This document shows, piece by piece, positions 1 to 8,077 of a stretch of DNA of 63,778 nt (the first letter of the stretch is position 1; each line of letters starts with the position of its first letter). The notes under the pieces were generated by a model. The model ran no database searches. It saw nothing but the letters and a program-made list of their open reading frames with translations, and was not told the DNA's origin. The DNA is taken from contig NZ_JABFAU010000004.1 in assembly GCF_017168335.1 (NCBI RefSeq), forward strand, positions 1 to 63,778. Direction: 5' to 3'. This DNA comes from Rhodococcus sp. KRD162. GTDB lineage: Bacteria; Actinomycetota; Actinomycetes; Mycobacteriales; Mycobacteriaceae. The translations under genes were made by a program, and so were the position numbers.

Positions 1-9
1 CTGCACGGC

Positions 10-104
10 TCAGACGTATGCAACGCGCCATTGACGCAGCCGAGCCCAGCGGGTCAATGAACCACTGCAGCGGTCAGACGTATGCACTGGTCCATTGACG
101 CGGG
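10..104. repeat. Paired direct repeat, REP-like, at the window edge
   Basis: The 13-mer TCAGACGTATGCA occurs at 10-22 and 74-86, each followed by CCATTGACGC (28-37 and 92-101), giving a 64-bp period. Between them, GGTCAATGA (about 51-59) is the inverted form of the CCATTGAC motif, so the block can fold. It lies downstream of the otsB-GH15 stop on the minus strand and could act as its terminator or be a dispersed intergenic repeat. The window starts here, so more copies may lie to the left. Confidence 0.55.
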
Positions 105-120
105 GGCAGCGGGCGAGGGG

Positions 121-2673
121 TCAGGCAGGCTGAGCGCTGAGCAATCTGGCGCAGCGCAGCAGACCCAGGTGACTGTAGGCCTGCGGATGGTTGCCGAGGG
201 AGCGTTCGGCGATGGGGTCGTACTCCTCGCTGAGCAGTCCGGTGGGCCCGGCGGCGCTGACGAGTTGTGCGAACAACGCCTCAGCCTCCTCGCGCTGGCC
301 GACCAGCAGATAGGCCTCCACGAGCCAGGCCGCGCAGAGGTGGAATCCGCCCTCTCCGCCGGGCAGGCCGTCGTCGTGGCGGTATCGGTACACCGTGGAT
401 CCGCTGCGCAGTTCGGCTTCGGTGGCGGTGACGGTGGCGGCGAAACGAGGATCGGCCGGATCGATCAGCCCGGACAGGCCGATGAACAACGTCGCGGCGT
501 CGAGGTCGGTTCCGTCGTAGGCGGCGGTGAAGGACTGGACCTCGTCGTTCCATCCATTCGCGAGGACTTCCGCACGGATGGTCTCACGCAGAGTCGTCCA
601 GCTCGATTCTGCTCTGCGGCCGAAGGTTTCGGCGAGTCCAATGGCTCGGTCGACGGTGATCCAGCCCATCACCTTCGAGTAGACGTGGTGACGGGGATTG
701 TCGCGAATCTCCCAGATGCCGTGATCAGGCTCGAACCAACGTCGCTCGACGGCCTCGACCATCGCGCGGACGAGTTCCCAATCGTCGTCGGACAGTGCGT
801 TTTCGCCGCCTTTTGCCTTGCGTGCATGGGCGAGGGCGGAGACCAACTCCACGATTGGGCCGAAGACGTCGAGCTGAACCTGTTGGTTGGCAGCGTTTCC
901 CACGCGGACCGGACGCGAACCTGCGTATCCGGGCAGTTCGTCGATGACAGCTTCCGGGGGAAGCCCGAGGCCCCAGATGGTGTACAGCGGGTGCAGCCGC
1001 TCGGGGCCGGACACCGATTCGAGTACGCCGTGGATCCAGGAAAGGTAGTTCTCTGCTTCGGCAACCGATCCCACGTCAACCAGTGCGTTCGCGGTGAGTG
1101 CTGCATCACGCAGCCAGCAGTATCGGTAGTCCCAGTTGCGCACCCCGCCTATGTCTTCCGGTAGCGACGTGGTGGCAGCTGCCATGATCGATCCGGACTC
1201 GGCGTGCACCAGCCCACGAAGAGTCAGCGCCGAACGCTTCATCAGATCGCGCTTGAGTGGTGGGAGGTCGAGGCCGTCGGCCCAGTCTTTCCAGTAGGCC
1301 TCGGCGGCGCGTCGACGGTCCAGCTCGGGCGTGGAGTGTTCACCGAGATTGTCTGTGCCCAGCCGCAATTCGAGGATGATCGGCCCGTTCGAGGGATCGA
1401 CCTCTGCATGCGCGGTCTGCTGCGATCCATCGGAGACGATGTTCCACGTCACGCCGGGGCTACGCAGCACCATCGGGTCCGCAGTTCCGAGAATGCGTAA
1501 GCCGTCGGCATCGGGTTCGATCGAGGCCCAGGCCTTTCCGAACTCCGGACGCGGCGCGAAGGTCACCACGGCAGAGGCCTTGCCGGTGATGACGCGGGTG
1601 AGGGCCGTCTGGCCCTGGCCGATGTCGTGTGGCAGATAATCGGTGACCTGCAGGCTGGCCCACTTCGTCTGCACCGTCATCGTGCCGTCCACGTACTGCT
1701 GGCTGAGCGGCAGTGATGCCCGGGTGGGGCCGACGCTGAAGTGTCCGGCCTGGTCGCCGCCGAGCAGGTGCGCGAACACGGCTGCGGAATCGGGTTCGGG
1801 GTGGCACAGCCAGGTGACGTCTGCGTCGGGAGTGAGCAGGGCGATGGCGTTGGGGCTGGCGAGCATCGTCAGCCGCTCGATGCGGGGGGCGTCGGCTCCC
1901 GAGAGCCATTGTCGGCGCTCCTCCAGTAGGAATGCCAAGGCCAGCGCGACCTGCTCGGTACTGTCGATGCGGAACTCGGCCAGAGTGTCGCCCGGCCCGA
2001 TCTTGACTCCGATATCGGGCCCGTGGAGATGCGAGAAGGCCTTCTCGTCGGTCACGTCGTCACCGAAGAAGACTGCGGCGGTGGATGCTTCCTGATGGCG
2101 GAGAATATCGAGGGCGACGCCCTTGTCGGTGACGATGACGGCGAGCTCGATGACGGACTTGCCTTCGGTCACCTGAACTCCGTCGCGGGTCGCCGCGCCG
2201 GCTCGGACGGCCGCGAGTGCCTTCTCTCCGTCAGCAGCTTCGGCATTGCGTACGTGCAGCGCAACACTGGCGGGCTTGGTCTCGACGCTGACGCCGGAAT
2301 AGGCGTCGGCGATGGTTTGTAGTTCGCCGGTGATGACGATGAGAAGTTTCTTGGCGTCCTCGTCGATGGCGCTGACGAAACCGGCATCGAACTCGCTGCC
2401 GTGGCTACCCACGAGCTGCACCTCCGAGGGCAGCCGGGACAAGATCGCGAGATCACGGAGTGCACGGCCGGAGATCACGGCCGCATTGGTGCCGACGAGT
2501 GAGGCGAGCCCGCGCATCGCGCTGACCGACTCGGGGTGCGGAAACGCCTTCTGCGGGTCGGAGACGATCGGTGCCATGGTGCCGTCGTAGTCCGAGGCCA
2601 CGAGTAGGCGCGGCGTTCGCGCTACCCCCACTAGTGCGCGGCGAAGGTCGAGCGGCAATTCGAGAGCAGTCAC
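121..2673 (-). CDS. otsB: Trehalose-6-phosphate phosphatase fused to a GH15 glucoamylase-like domain
   Basis: An 850-aa two-domain protein. Residues 1-250 are a HAD-type trehalose-phosphatase (OtsB): the nucleophile motif DYDGT lies at 28-32 and the metal-binding GDDVTDE at 205-211. From about residue 260 to the end it is a glycoside hydrolase family 15 module, with the signature NWDYRYCWLRD at 514-524 and the SEEYD acidic motif near the C-terminus. OtsB dephosphorylates trehalose-6-phosphate to trehalose; GH15 enzymes hydrolyse alpha-glucosides, some of them trehalose. Fusions of this kind are annotated in rhodococci and nocardiae, whereas mycobacterial OtsB2 lacks the GH15 part. It lacks an evident signal peptide, so it is probably cytosolic. 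It lies 59 nt downstream of the GntR gene on the same strand. No otsA is in the window. Both activities are inferred from motifs. Confidence 0.9.
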   Translation of the reverse strand: MTALELPLDLRRALVGVARTPRLLVASDYDGTMAPIVSDPQKAFPHPESVSAMRGLASLVGTNAAVISGRALRDLAILSRLPSEVQLVGSHGSEFDAGFVSAIDEDAKKLLIVITGELQTIADAYSGVSVETKPASVALHVRNAEAADGEKALAAVRAGAATRDGVQVTEGKSVIELAVIVTDKGVALDILRHQEASTAAVFFGDDVTDEKAFSHLHGPDIGVKIGPGDTLAEFRIDSTEQVALALAFLLEERRQWLSGADAPRIERLTMLASPNAIALLTPDADVTWLCHPEPDSAAVFAHLLGGDQAGHFSVGPTRASLPLSQQYVDGTMTVQTKWASLQVTDYLPHDIGQGQTALTRVITGKASAVVTFAPRPEFGKAWASIEPDADGLRILGTADPMVLRSPGVTWNIVSDGSQQTAHAEVDPSNGPIILELRLGTDNLGEHSTPELDRRRAAEAYWKDWADGLDLPPLKRDLMKRSALTLRGLVHAESGSIMAAATTSLPEDIGGVRNWDYRYCWLRDAALTANALVDVGSVAEAENYLSWIHGVLESVSGPERLHPLYTIWGLGLPPEAVIDELPGYAGSRPVRVGNAANQQVQLDVFGPIVELVSALAHARKAKGGENALSDDDWELVRAMVEAVERRWFEPDHGIWEIRDNPRHHVYSKVMGWITVDRAIGLAETFGRRAESSWTTLRETIRAEVLANGWNDEVQSFTAAYDGTDLDAATLFIGLSGLIDPADPRFAATVTATEAELRSGSTVYRYRHDDGLPGGEGGFHLCAAWLVEAYLLVGQREEAEALFAQLVSAAGPTGLLSEEYDPIAERSLGNHPQAYSHLGLLRCARLLSAQPA

Positions 2674-2732
2674 CAGTCGAATCTAGGCGATAATCCTCGG
2701 GTCGGTGCACCTGGCTTCGGGCGCTCGGTGCA

Positions 2733-3476
2733 TCACTGCTGGTCGGGCACCAGACCGGGCGAAGGCGTCACACCGGAGGCGGCCGACATCGATGCGGCGG
2801 ACATGGTGACGATGGCCAACATCGCCCTTTGCGCGGCGTCGGCATCGCCGGATTGGATCGACGAGGCCACCACGCCGTGCAGACGAATCGCCTCCGGATC
2901 GGCCTGCCGTGACATCAGCGCGTGGCGGGTGCGTCCGGCGAGTACCTCCACCACGATGTCCGACATGGACCGCAACATGGGATTGCCCGACGCGGCGAGC
3001 AACGTGCGATGGAAATTGCAATCGTGCTCGAGGTAGGCCTCCGAATCGGCGGACCGTGACGTCGAGGACATGCCGATGACGGCTGCTGTCAATGCGCCGC
3101 ACTGCTCTGGTGTGGCTCGGTGGGCTGCCAGCTTGGCGGCCAAAGGTTCGATGCCCGAACGTAATTCGCTGAGCAGGAGCAACTGTTCGGCACGTGCGGG
3201 ACCGGCCAGCTGCCAACGGATGACGACCGGGTCGAGTGAGTTCCAGTTCTCCGAACTCTGCACTGTGATTCCGACGCGTCGACGAACGGTGAGTAGACCG
3301 AGCGACTCGAGCACGCGGACGACTTCGCGGACGACGGTCCGCGAGACGTTGAACCGGACAGCGACGTCGTCCGCCGAGATTCGGGTCCCGCTGGGGACAG
3401 CGCCGCTCACGATGTCGCGCCCGAGCTCGTCGAGCACCGAATCGTGCAGCTGGCGGAAATCGTTGGTCTCGGTCAT
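2733..3476 (-). CDS. GntR-family regulator (FadR/FCD type)
   Basis: A 247-aa regulator. I chose the ATG at 3476 (MTETNDFRQL) because upstream in-frame sequence is unlike the family. An N-terminal winged helix-turn-helix (about residues 10-75, with VSRTVVREVVRVLESLGLL) is followed by an all-helical FCD ligand domain that carries the EHDCNFHRTLL metal/ligand motif. It is divergent from gluconokinase (79-nt gap), which fits a gluconate-responsive repressor of gntK, as in other GntR-gluconokinase pairs. The gap contains a weak inverted repeat ATCCG-N7-CGGAT at 3523-3539. The downstream OtsB-GH15 gene may be co-transcribed. Confidence 0.85.
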   Translation of the reverse strand: MTETNDFRQLHDSVLDELGRDIVSGAVPSGTRISADDVAVRFNVSRTVVREVVRVLESLGLLTVRRRVGITVQSSENWNSLDPVVIRWQLAGPARAEQLLLLSELRSGIEPLAAKLAAHRATPEQCGALTAAVIGMSSTSRSADSEAYLEHDCNFHRTLLAASGNPMLRSMSDIVVEVLAGRTRHALMSRQADPEAIRLHGVVASSIQSGDADAAQRAMLAIVTMSAASMSAASGVTPSPGLVPDQQ

Positions 3477-3555
3477 GTCCACCGATCGTCCCACGGGTGG
3501 CCCGGATTCTCGCGTCTGTCCGATCCGCTTGGCTCGGATGGAGCAGTATCGAGGG

Positions 3556-4113
3556 ATGGCACAGACGACAGGCAGAGCGCACCATCCGGTTCTCGTGGTG
3601 ATGGGAGTGTCCGGATCCGGCAAGTCCACAGTGGCGGGCATTCTCGCCGGAGCGTTGAAATGGGACCTGCAGGAGGGCGACGATCTTCACCCGGACGCCA
3701 ACGTGGCAAAGATGGCGGCAGGTGAGCCACTGACCGACGAGGATCGGTGGCCGTGGCTGGACGTCATCGCCCAATGGATCACCGACCACACCACCGAGGG
3801 CATCTCGGGCATCGTGACGTGTTCGGCCCTCAAGCGCTCGTATCGGGACGTGTTGAGCGCGGGGTCCAGGGAGGGTTCGGAGGTGATATTCGTGCATCTG
3901 GCGGGAAGCAAGGACCGGATCAGTGGACGCCTGAATGCTCGAATGGATCACTTCATGCCGTCGTCGCTGCTCGACACCCAGATCTCGACGCTGGAGCCAC
4001 TCGGGGAGGACGAGAATGCGATCGTCGTCGACATCGGTCCTCCGCCGACCAAGATCGCCGAGAAGGTCCTCATCGAGTTGGAAAAGCGTGCAGGGATGTC
4101 GGAAAGCCACTGA
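3556..4113 (+). CDS. gntK: Gluconokinase, GntK/thermoresistant type
   Basis: A 185-aa P-loop sugar acid kinase that phosphorylates D-gluconate to 6-phosphogluconate for the pentose-phosphate pathway. The Walker A motif GVSGSGKST lies at 17-25. The family-typical stretches GDDLHP, LTDEDRWPWL, VTCSALKRSYRD and the basic motif RMDHFMP all follow in order. The length matches the short GntK class. The longer open frame upstream (from 3070) runs across the opposite-strand GntR gene and is not coding. It is divergent from the GntR regulator, its likely repressor. Confidence 0.92.
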   Translation: MAQTTGRAHHPVLVVMGVSGSGKSTVAGILAGALKWDLQEGDDLHPDANVAKMAAGEPLTDEDRWPWLDVIAQWITDHTTEGISGIVTCSALKRSYRDVLSAGSREGSEVIFVHLAGSKDRISGRLNARMDHFMPSSLLDTQISTLEPLGEDENAIVVDIGPPPTKIAEKVLIELEKRAGMSESH

Positions 4114-4260
4114 CCTGTCGGGCGGTCGGGTGTCGTGGTTCGTACGCCCTGGTGGCAACGGATGCGACATTCGATCGCCGAGGGCATGAACGGGGCATTC
4201 GTCCATGTCCGGCGAACCATCGGCCGGCGAGGACCAGATCATCGGCGCGGTGCTGTTTTC

Positions 4261-4278
4261 AATCAAGCACGCTTGATT
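4261..4278. promoter_or_regulatory. Perfect palindrome upstream of whiB3
   Basis: AATCAAGC-AC-GCTTGATT is a perfect 8-2-8 inverted repeat, 90 nt before the whiB3 start and in the most AT-rich part of this gap. It looks like a binding site for a dimeric repressor, but I cannot name the protein. The rest of the 254-nt gap 4114-4367 shows no gene. Confidence 0.5.
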
Positions 4279-4367
4279 TTAAGTACTACGAATGAACGAA
4301 GGAACTTGTAAAAGTATGACGAATGCGGGAGAGTGACCTTGTTCACCTTTTAGCGAGGAGGCAGCTC

Positions 4368-4670
4368 ATGGTGCGAGGCGCACCCGCCAGACCGGTACAA
4401 CTCCCCGTCCCCAACGCAGACGTCTGGGACTGGCAACTCGACGGTCTGTGTCGTGGATTCGACTCGTCCGTGTTCTTCCACCCCGAAGGCGAACGAGGCC
4501 GCGCCCGTGCCTCGCGGGAACAATCAGCGAAACAGGTCTGCGGCCGTTGCCCGGTGCTCGAGCAGTGCCGTCAGCACGCGCTCGAAGCGAACGAGCCCTA
4601 CGGTGTGTGGGGCGGAATGTCCGCTCACGATCGCGCCGACTTCTACCGCAGAGCCGTCCGTACCGCTTGA
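4368..4670 (+). CDS. whiB3: WhiB3-type redox-sensing transcription factor
   Basis: A 100-aa WhiB protein. I chose the ATG at 4368 because AGGAGG lies at 4356-4361, 6 nt upstream. The four iron-sulfur cysteines are at 28, 58, 61 and 67 (CxxCxxxxxC spacing as in the family) and the GVWGG turn is at 79-83, followed by a basic C-terminus. The N-terminal segment PNADVWDWQLDGLCRG and FFHPEGERGRARASRE closely follow M. tuberculosis WhiB3, which is of similar length and senses NO, O2 and the redox state to control lipid metabolism. Monocistronic here, with the palindrome at 4261-4278 upstream. Confidence 0.9.
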   Translation: MVRGAPARPVQLPVPNADVWDWQLDGLCRGFDSSVFFHPEGERGRARASREQSAKQVCGRCPVLEQCRQHALEANEPYGVWGGMSAHDRADFYRRAVRTA

Positions 4671-4728
4671 TTCTGCTGCGCCGATTGGGCCGGTAGCGGT
4701 ACGGTAAACCGTTCTTGCTGAACGAGAT

Positions 4729-4872
4729 TCAGTCTTGCACGCTCGTTGCAGGCAACCATTCCAGTATCGCAGCGACGAACTCCTCCGGTGCGTCGGATTC
4801 GACGTATGTGCCCGCACCCTCGACGATCACCGTCTTGTGGTCGGGGAACGTGGCTTCGAGCCGTTCGCGCTC
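4729..4872 (-). pseudogene. C-terminal remnant of an alpha/beta-hydrolase
   Basis: The last 47 codons of an open frame ending at 4729 read ERERLEATFPDHKTVIVEGA, then GTYVESDAPEEFVAAILEWL. This is the catalytic-His end of haloalkane-dehalogenase-like alpha/beta-hydrolases (normally EGAGHxxxxDAPEE). The His is replaced by Thr (GAGTY). Nothing upstream in any minus-strand frame resembles the nucleophile-elbow part, so only the tail survives. The adjoining 4873-5065 has no recognisable gene. It is a decayed or truncated copy, probably not expressed. Confidence 0.5.
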
Positions 4873-5065
4873 CTGAGGTCGAGAAGCGATGTCGGCACCA
4901 CCTTCGTCGACGGGCTTGCAGCCGGCGCACTCGATGTCGATACTGCTCAGGCACTCGGTCTTGTCGACATCGACGGCGACGACGCCATCGTCCGAGCCGC
5001 CTTTGCTTGTTGACCTCGCGGCCGCGGAGGGAAGTTGTCGGTGGTGTCGTGTTTCATGACGACCC

Positions 5066-5848
5066 ATGAACAAGGTCCTGCGTGCGACGCTCATCAGTGC
5101 GGTCGTCATCACCACCGTCATCGGTATCGCGTCCTTCGTGCTGAGTTTTGCCGCGTTGTGGGACCTCGCCACGATGGCAGGCGTCCCGCGCTCGCTCTCG
5201 TGGTTGTGGCCGGTGATCGTCGACGGCACCATTCTCCAAGCCACGATCTCCGTCATCGCACTCGCTCAATTCGAGGATCAACGCAGTGGCCGACGCTTCT
5301 TCTGGGGTGTGTTGATCACCGCAGCATTGGTGAGTATCAGCGCAAATGCCATGCACGCCTTCATCGCCGACGCCGGCATGCTGCATCCGGCGCTGTCGGC
5401 GGCAATTGCGACAGTGGCACCGGTGAGCCTCTTGGCCGCGACGCATGGCCTCGGCATCCTCGTCCGCGTCCCTGCGGAATCGCCGCAGGCCGCCGCTGCC
5501 TCGGACGCCGCAGCGATTGATACCGAGGTGCTCGATACCGCCGTGCCAAATATCTCTGTGCCCGATACCGCGGTGCCAGCTACCGCCGTGCCCAATACCT
5601 CTGTGCCCGTCGCTGTGGTTTCGACAGCCGACGCGGCGGCTCCCGGACGGCCCAGCCAGGAGACGCCGGTGCCCGCGATGTCGGTGCGATCGGTGCCTCT
5701 CCCGGATGACGCACCCACCCAGCGGGTCCGCATCGAAAACCCCGCACCCGAGCCTTCGGTCCGCACCACCGAGCCCCTCGACGAGGTCGATCGCTGGATT
5801 CTCGACGAGGAACGGGCGGACGATCTCTACCCCGTCGACGCACCATGA
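5066..5848 (+). CDS. DUF2637 membrane protein with a repetitive tail
   Basis: A 260-aa protein. Four hydrophobic segments fill residues 1-130 and match the DUF2637 family, which occurs in actinobacterial chromosomes and in conjugative plasmids (Spd-like proteins). From about 140 to 200 there is a low-complexity Val/Pro/Thr/Ala stretch with repeats of the form DTAVP/NTSVP, then an acidic C-terminus (PLDEVDRWILDEERADDLYP). The N-terminal part is probably a four-helix membrane domain with the tail in the cytosol. The function is unknown. It lies 36 nt before the DUF427 gene on the same strand. Confidence 0.8.
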   Translation: MNKVLRATLISAVVITTVIGIASFVLSFAALWDLATMAGVPRSLSWLWPVIVDGTILQATISVIALAQFEDQRSGRRFFWGVLITAALVSISANAMHAFIADAGMLHPALSAAIATVAPVSLLAATHGLGILVRVPAESPQAAAASDAAAIDTEVLDTAVPNISVPDTAVPATAVPNTSVPVAVVSTADAAAPGRPSQETPVPAMSVRSVPLPDDAPTQRVRIENPAPEPSVRTTEPLDEVDRWILDEERADDLYPVDAP

Positions 5849-5884
5849 CAGACACCAAGTGAGATCCGGTGGCACCATCGAAGG

Positions 5885-6397
5885 ATGAGTTCACACCTGC
5901 CGAGATCGGTCGTTCCCGAGAAGCCGAAGCCGGGCCAGGAGTCGGTCTGGGATTATCCCCGTCCGCCCAAGCTCGAGGCCTCGAACCGTTCCCTCGTCGT
6001 TCGGCTCGGCGGCGAGGTGGTGGCCCGCACCACCGCCGCGTACCGAGTTCTGGAAACGAGCCACCCGCCGACCTGGTACATCTCACCCGCCGACATCGTC
6101 CCGGGTGCGCTGACACCCTCGCAGGCCCATTCGACTCACTGCGAGTGGAAAGGTGCCGCCACGTACTGGGACGTGCACGGCGGAGACGCCATCGCCGAGG
6201 CCGCCGGGTGGAGCTACGAGAATCCCACCCCTCGGTTCGCCGAGATTGCCGGATACCTGGCGTTCTCGCCCAGCCGCCTGGACTGCGAAATCGACGGTGA
6301 AGCGGTCCGGCCCCAGGAAGGCGGATTCTACGAGGGCTGGATCACCGACGACGTCGTCGGACCGTTCAAGGGAATCCCGGGCTCCTACGGGTGGTGA
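5885..6397 (+). CDS. DUF427 domain protein
   Basis: A 170-aa protein with the DUF427 fold (a small beta-rich domain). Diagnostic features are the start of the domain at SVWDYPRPPKLE, VARTTAAYRVLETSHPPTWYI, the core SHCEWKG-type motif (here THCEWKGAATYWDV), and PEGGFYEGW-like QEGGFYEGWITDDVVGPFKG at the end. No enzymatic role is established for the family. It sits downstream of the DUF2637 gene and ends 4 nt before the stop of the convergent lipoprotein gene. Confidence 0.85.
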   Translation: MSSHLPRSVVPEKPKPGQESVWDYPRPPKLEASNRSLVVRLGGEVVARTTAAYRVLETSHPPTWYISPADIVPGALTPSQAHSTHCEWKGAATYWDVHGGDAIAEAAGWSYENPTPRFAEIAGYLAFSPSRLDCEIDGEAVRPQEGGFYEGWITDDVVGPFKGIPGSYGW

Positions 6398-6401
6398 CGC
6401 C

Positions 6402-7445
6402 TCAGCTACCGGGCAACTCGGCCCGAGCGATGATCTGAATCGAACTCGTTGCGCCGGGGTCGCTGCCGGTCACCAGCACATTGCCGGTGCGCGGATCCAC
6501 CGCGACGGAATTGGCCTGCGTCACTGTCGGGACGTCGCCGAGTATGCGGGGCGCAGCGGGATTCGATACGTCGACCACACGCAACAGATTCGACGCTGTC
6601 AATGTCACGAACAGCAGCTGACGGTCGGAGTCCACGGCAAGCCCGTACGGGTTGCCGGGTGCGTCTATCGACGCGATCTGACGGATGCCACCGGCGGCGT
6701 CGACGGTCGCGAGAATCACTGCCCCGCCGTCGGTGTCGGCGAATCCGGCTGTCGTCTCGTTCACCGTCACCGCGTGCGTGAGTTTGACACCGATCGGGGC
6801 CTGAGCGACCTCCCGCCGCGTCGCACCGTCGTACACCCACACTCCGTTGCCCTGCACATCCGCGACGGCCGCGTACGGCCCGAGGGCGGCCACTCCACCG
6901 GGCTGGACGGGGCCCGGCGGCAGTTCCGAGACCACCGAGCCGTCGCGCAGAAATATCACGCCGCCACCCATCTCGTTGGTGGCCACGATCGTGCCGTCGG
7001 AGGTCGCAACCGCATCGTGTGGTTGCCGGCCGACACCGGTGGCGGTCGACAGGATCGCGCCATCGTCGAGCGAGACCTCGACCAGCTCGTCACTGCCCTC
7101 GAGTGGTGCCAGCACCGGACCGTCGGGCCCGGCGAGGGAGAGGTGGCGCGGCGCACCGCTCGTCGAGACCATCTGTCGAACGACTCCGGTGGCCGCGTCG
7201 AACAACACAACACCGTCGGGCCCACGGACCGCGGCTGCAGCGATCCCGGACGAGCCGACCACCACACCCTCGGGAGCACCGGGAAATGCGATGACGGTTC
7301 CGATCGGGTCGGACGATTCGGGGGCCTGCGCGGGCTCGGCCGCGGGAGTGGTTGCCGGAGTGGATGGTTCGGGAGGCGATTCGGGCGTCGAGCAACCGGC
7401 TGCCATCAGGCAGGCCGCGGCGACTGCAACCAGGCGCGCCCTCAT
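6402..7445 (-). CDS. Beta-propeller lipoprotein
   Basis: A 347-aa exported lipoprotein. The ATG at 7445 gives a clean signal (MRARLVAVAAACLMAAGC) with a lipobox Cys at residue 18; the longer frame upstream is out of context. After a Pro/Thr/Ala-rich linker come repeated blade-like units (for example LSLAGPDGPVLAPLEGSDEL, HDAVATSDGTIVATNE, PYGLAVDSDRQLLFVT), typical of YVTN/NHL seven-bladed propellers. Such proteins bind ligands or partners at the cell surface; the ligand is unknown. Its start overlaps the bluB stop by 4 nt (ATGA), so it is the third gene of the GGDEF-EAL/bluB operon. Confidence 0.85.
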   Translation of the reverse strand: MRARLVAVAAACLMAAGCSTPESPPEPSTPATTPAAEPAQAPESSDPIGTVIAFPGAPEGVVVGSSGIAAAAVRGPDGVVLFDAATGVVRQMVSTSGAPRHLSLAGPDGPVLAPLEGSDELVEVSLDDGAILSTATGVGRQPHDAVATSDGTIVATNEMGGGVIFLRDGSVVSELPPGPVQPGGVAALGPYAAVADVQGNGVWVYDGATRREVAQAPIGVKLTHAVTVNETTAGFADTDGGAVILATVDAAGGIRQIASIDAPGNPYGLAVDSDRQLLFVTLTASNLLRVVDVSNPAAPRILGDVPTVTQANSVAVDPRTGNVLVTGSDPGATSSIQIIARAELPGS

Positions 7446-8077
7446 CGTCGGTACTGCTCGAAGTGCACGGCGTCGTCGAGAGGTCGACGAGTACGCCAGC
7501 CGAAGCGCTCCAGGTCGGGTACCTCCTGAAACGATTCGACCGGACCCACACACAGCCAGGCGATCGGACGGACCGGAGCAGGGATGTCGAGCATCTGCGT
7601 CAGGTAGCCCTCGTCGTAGAACGAGACCCAGCCGACGCCGACGTTCTCGGCTATCGCTGCCAGCCACAGGTTCTCGATGGCCAGAACAGCCGAGAACAGC
7701 CCGGTGTCGTCGACGGTGTCGCGGCCCAGCACGTGCCGTCCGCCCCGGCTCGGATCGTAGGTGACCACCACCCCGGTACCGCTGGACTCGATACCCTCGA
7801 TCCGGATGGGATCGAATGTCTTGCGCCGTTCCGGATCGAGTTTGTCCGCGAAATCCTGCCGACAGTCCGCGACATGTGCGGCGAAAGCACGCAGCGTCTC
7901 GGGCCTACGGACCACGACGAAATCCCAGGGCTGGGTGTTGCCGACACTGGGGGCCTGATGGGCTGCGCCGAGGATGCGGCGCAGAGTCTCGTCCTCGACG
8001 ACGGTACCGTCGAACTCCGCGCGCACATCGCGACGCGATCGAATCGCGGCGTATACCGACAGGGCTGCCTCGGTCAT
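7442..8077 (-). CDS. bluB: 5,6-dimethylbenzimidazole synthase
   Basis: A 211-aa nitroreductase-fold flavoenzyme of the BluB group, which cleaves FMNH2 to 5,6-dimethylbenzimidazole, the lower ligand of cobalamin. The family stretches RRDVRAEF, ILGAAHQAPSVGNTQPWDFV, the lid region and a C-terminal VGPVESFQEVPDLERFGWR are all present. The start is the ATG at 8077, overlapping the end of the upstream GGDEF-EAL gene by 4 nt. The other cobalamin-assembly genes are not in the window. Its pairing with a c-di-GMP enzyme is unusual. Confidence 0.9.
   Translation of the reverse strand: MTEAALSVYAAIRSRRDVRAEFDGTVVEDETLRRILGAAHQAPSVGNTQPWDFVVVRRPETLRAFAAHVADCRQDFADKLDPERRKTFDPIRIEGIESSGTGVVVTYDPSRGGRHVLGRDTVDDTGLFSAVLAIENLWLAAIAENVGVGWVSFYDEGYLTQMLDIPAPVRPIAWLCVGPVESFQEVPDLERFGWRTRRPLDDAVHFEQYRR

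Noticed and set aside
1..1164. 360-aa plus-strand frame at the left edge
   Set aside because: It runs opposite the OtsB-GH15 gene and has no recognisable domain; a shadow.
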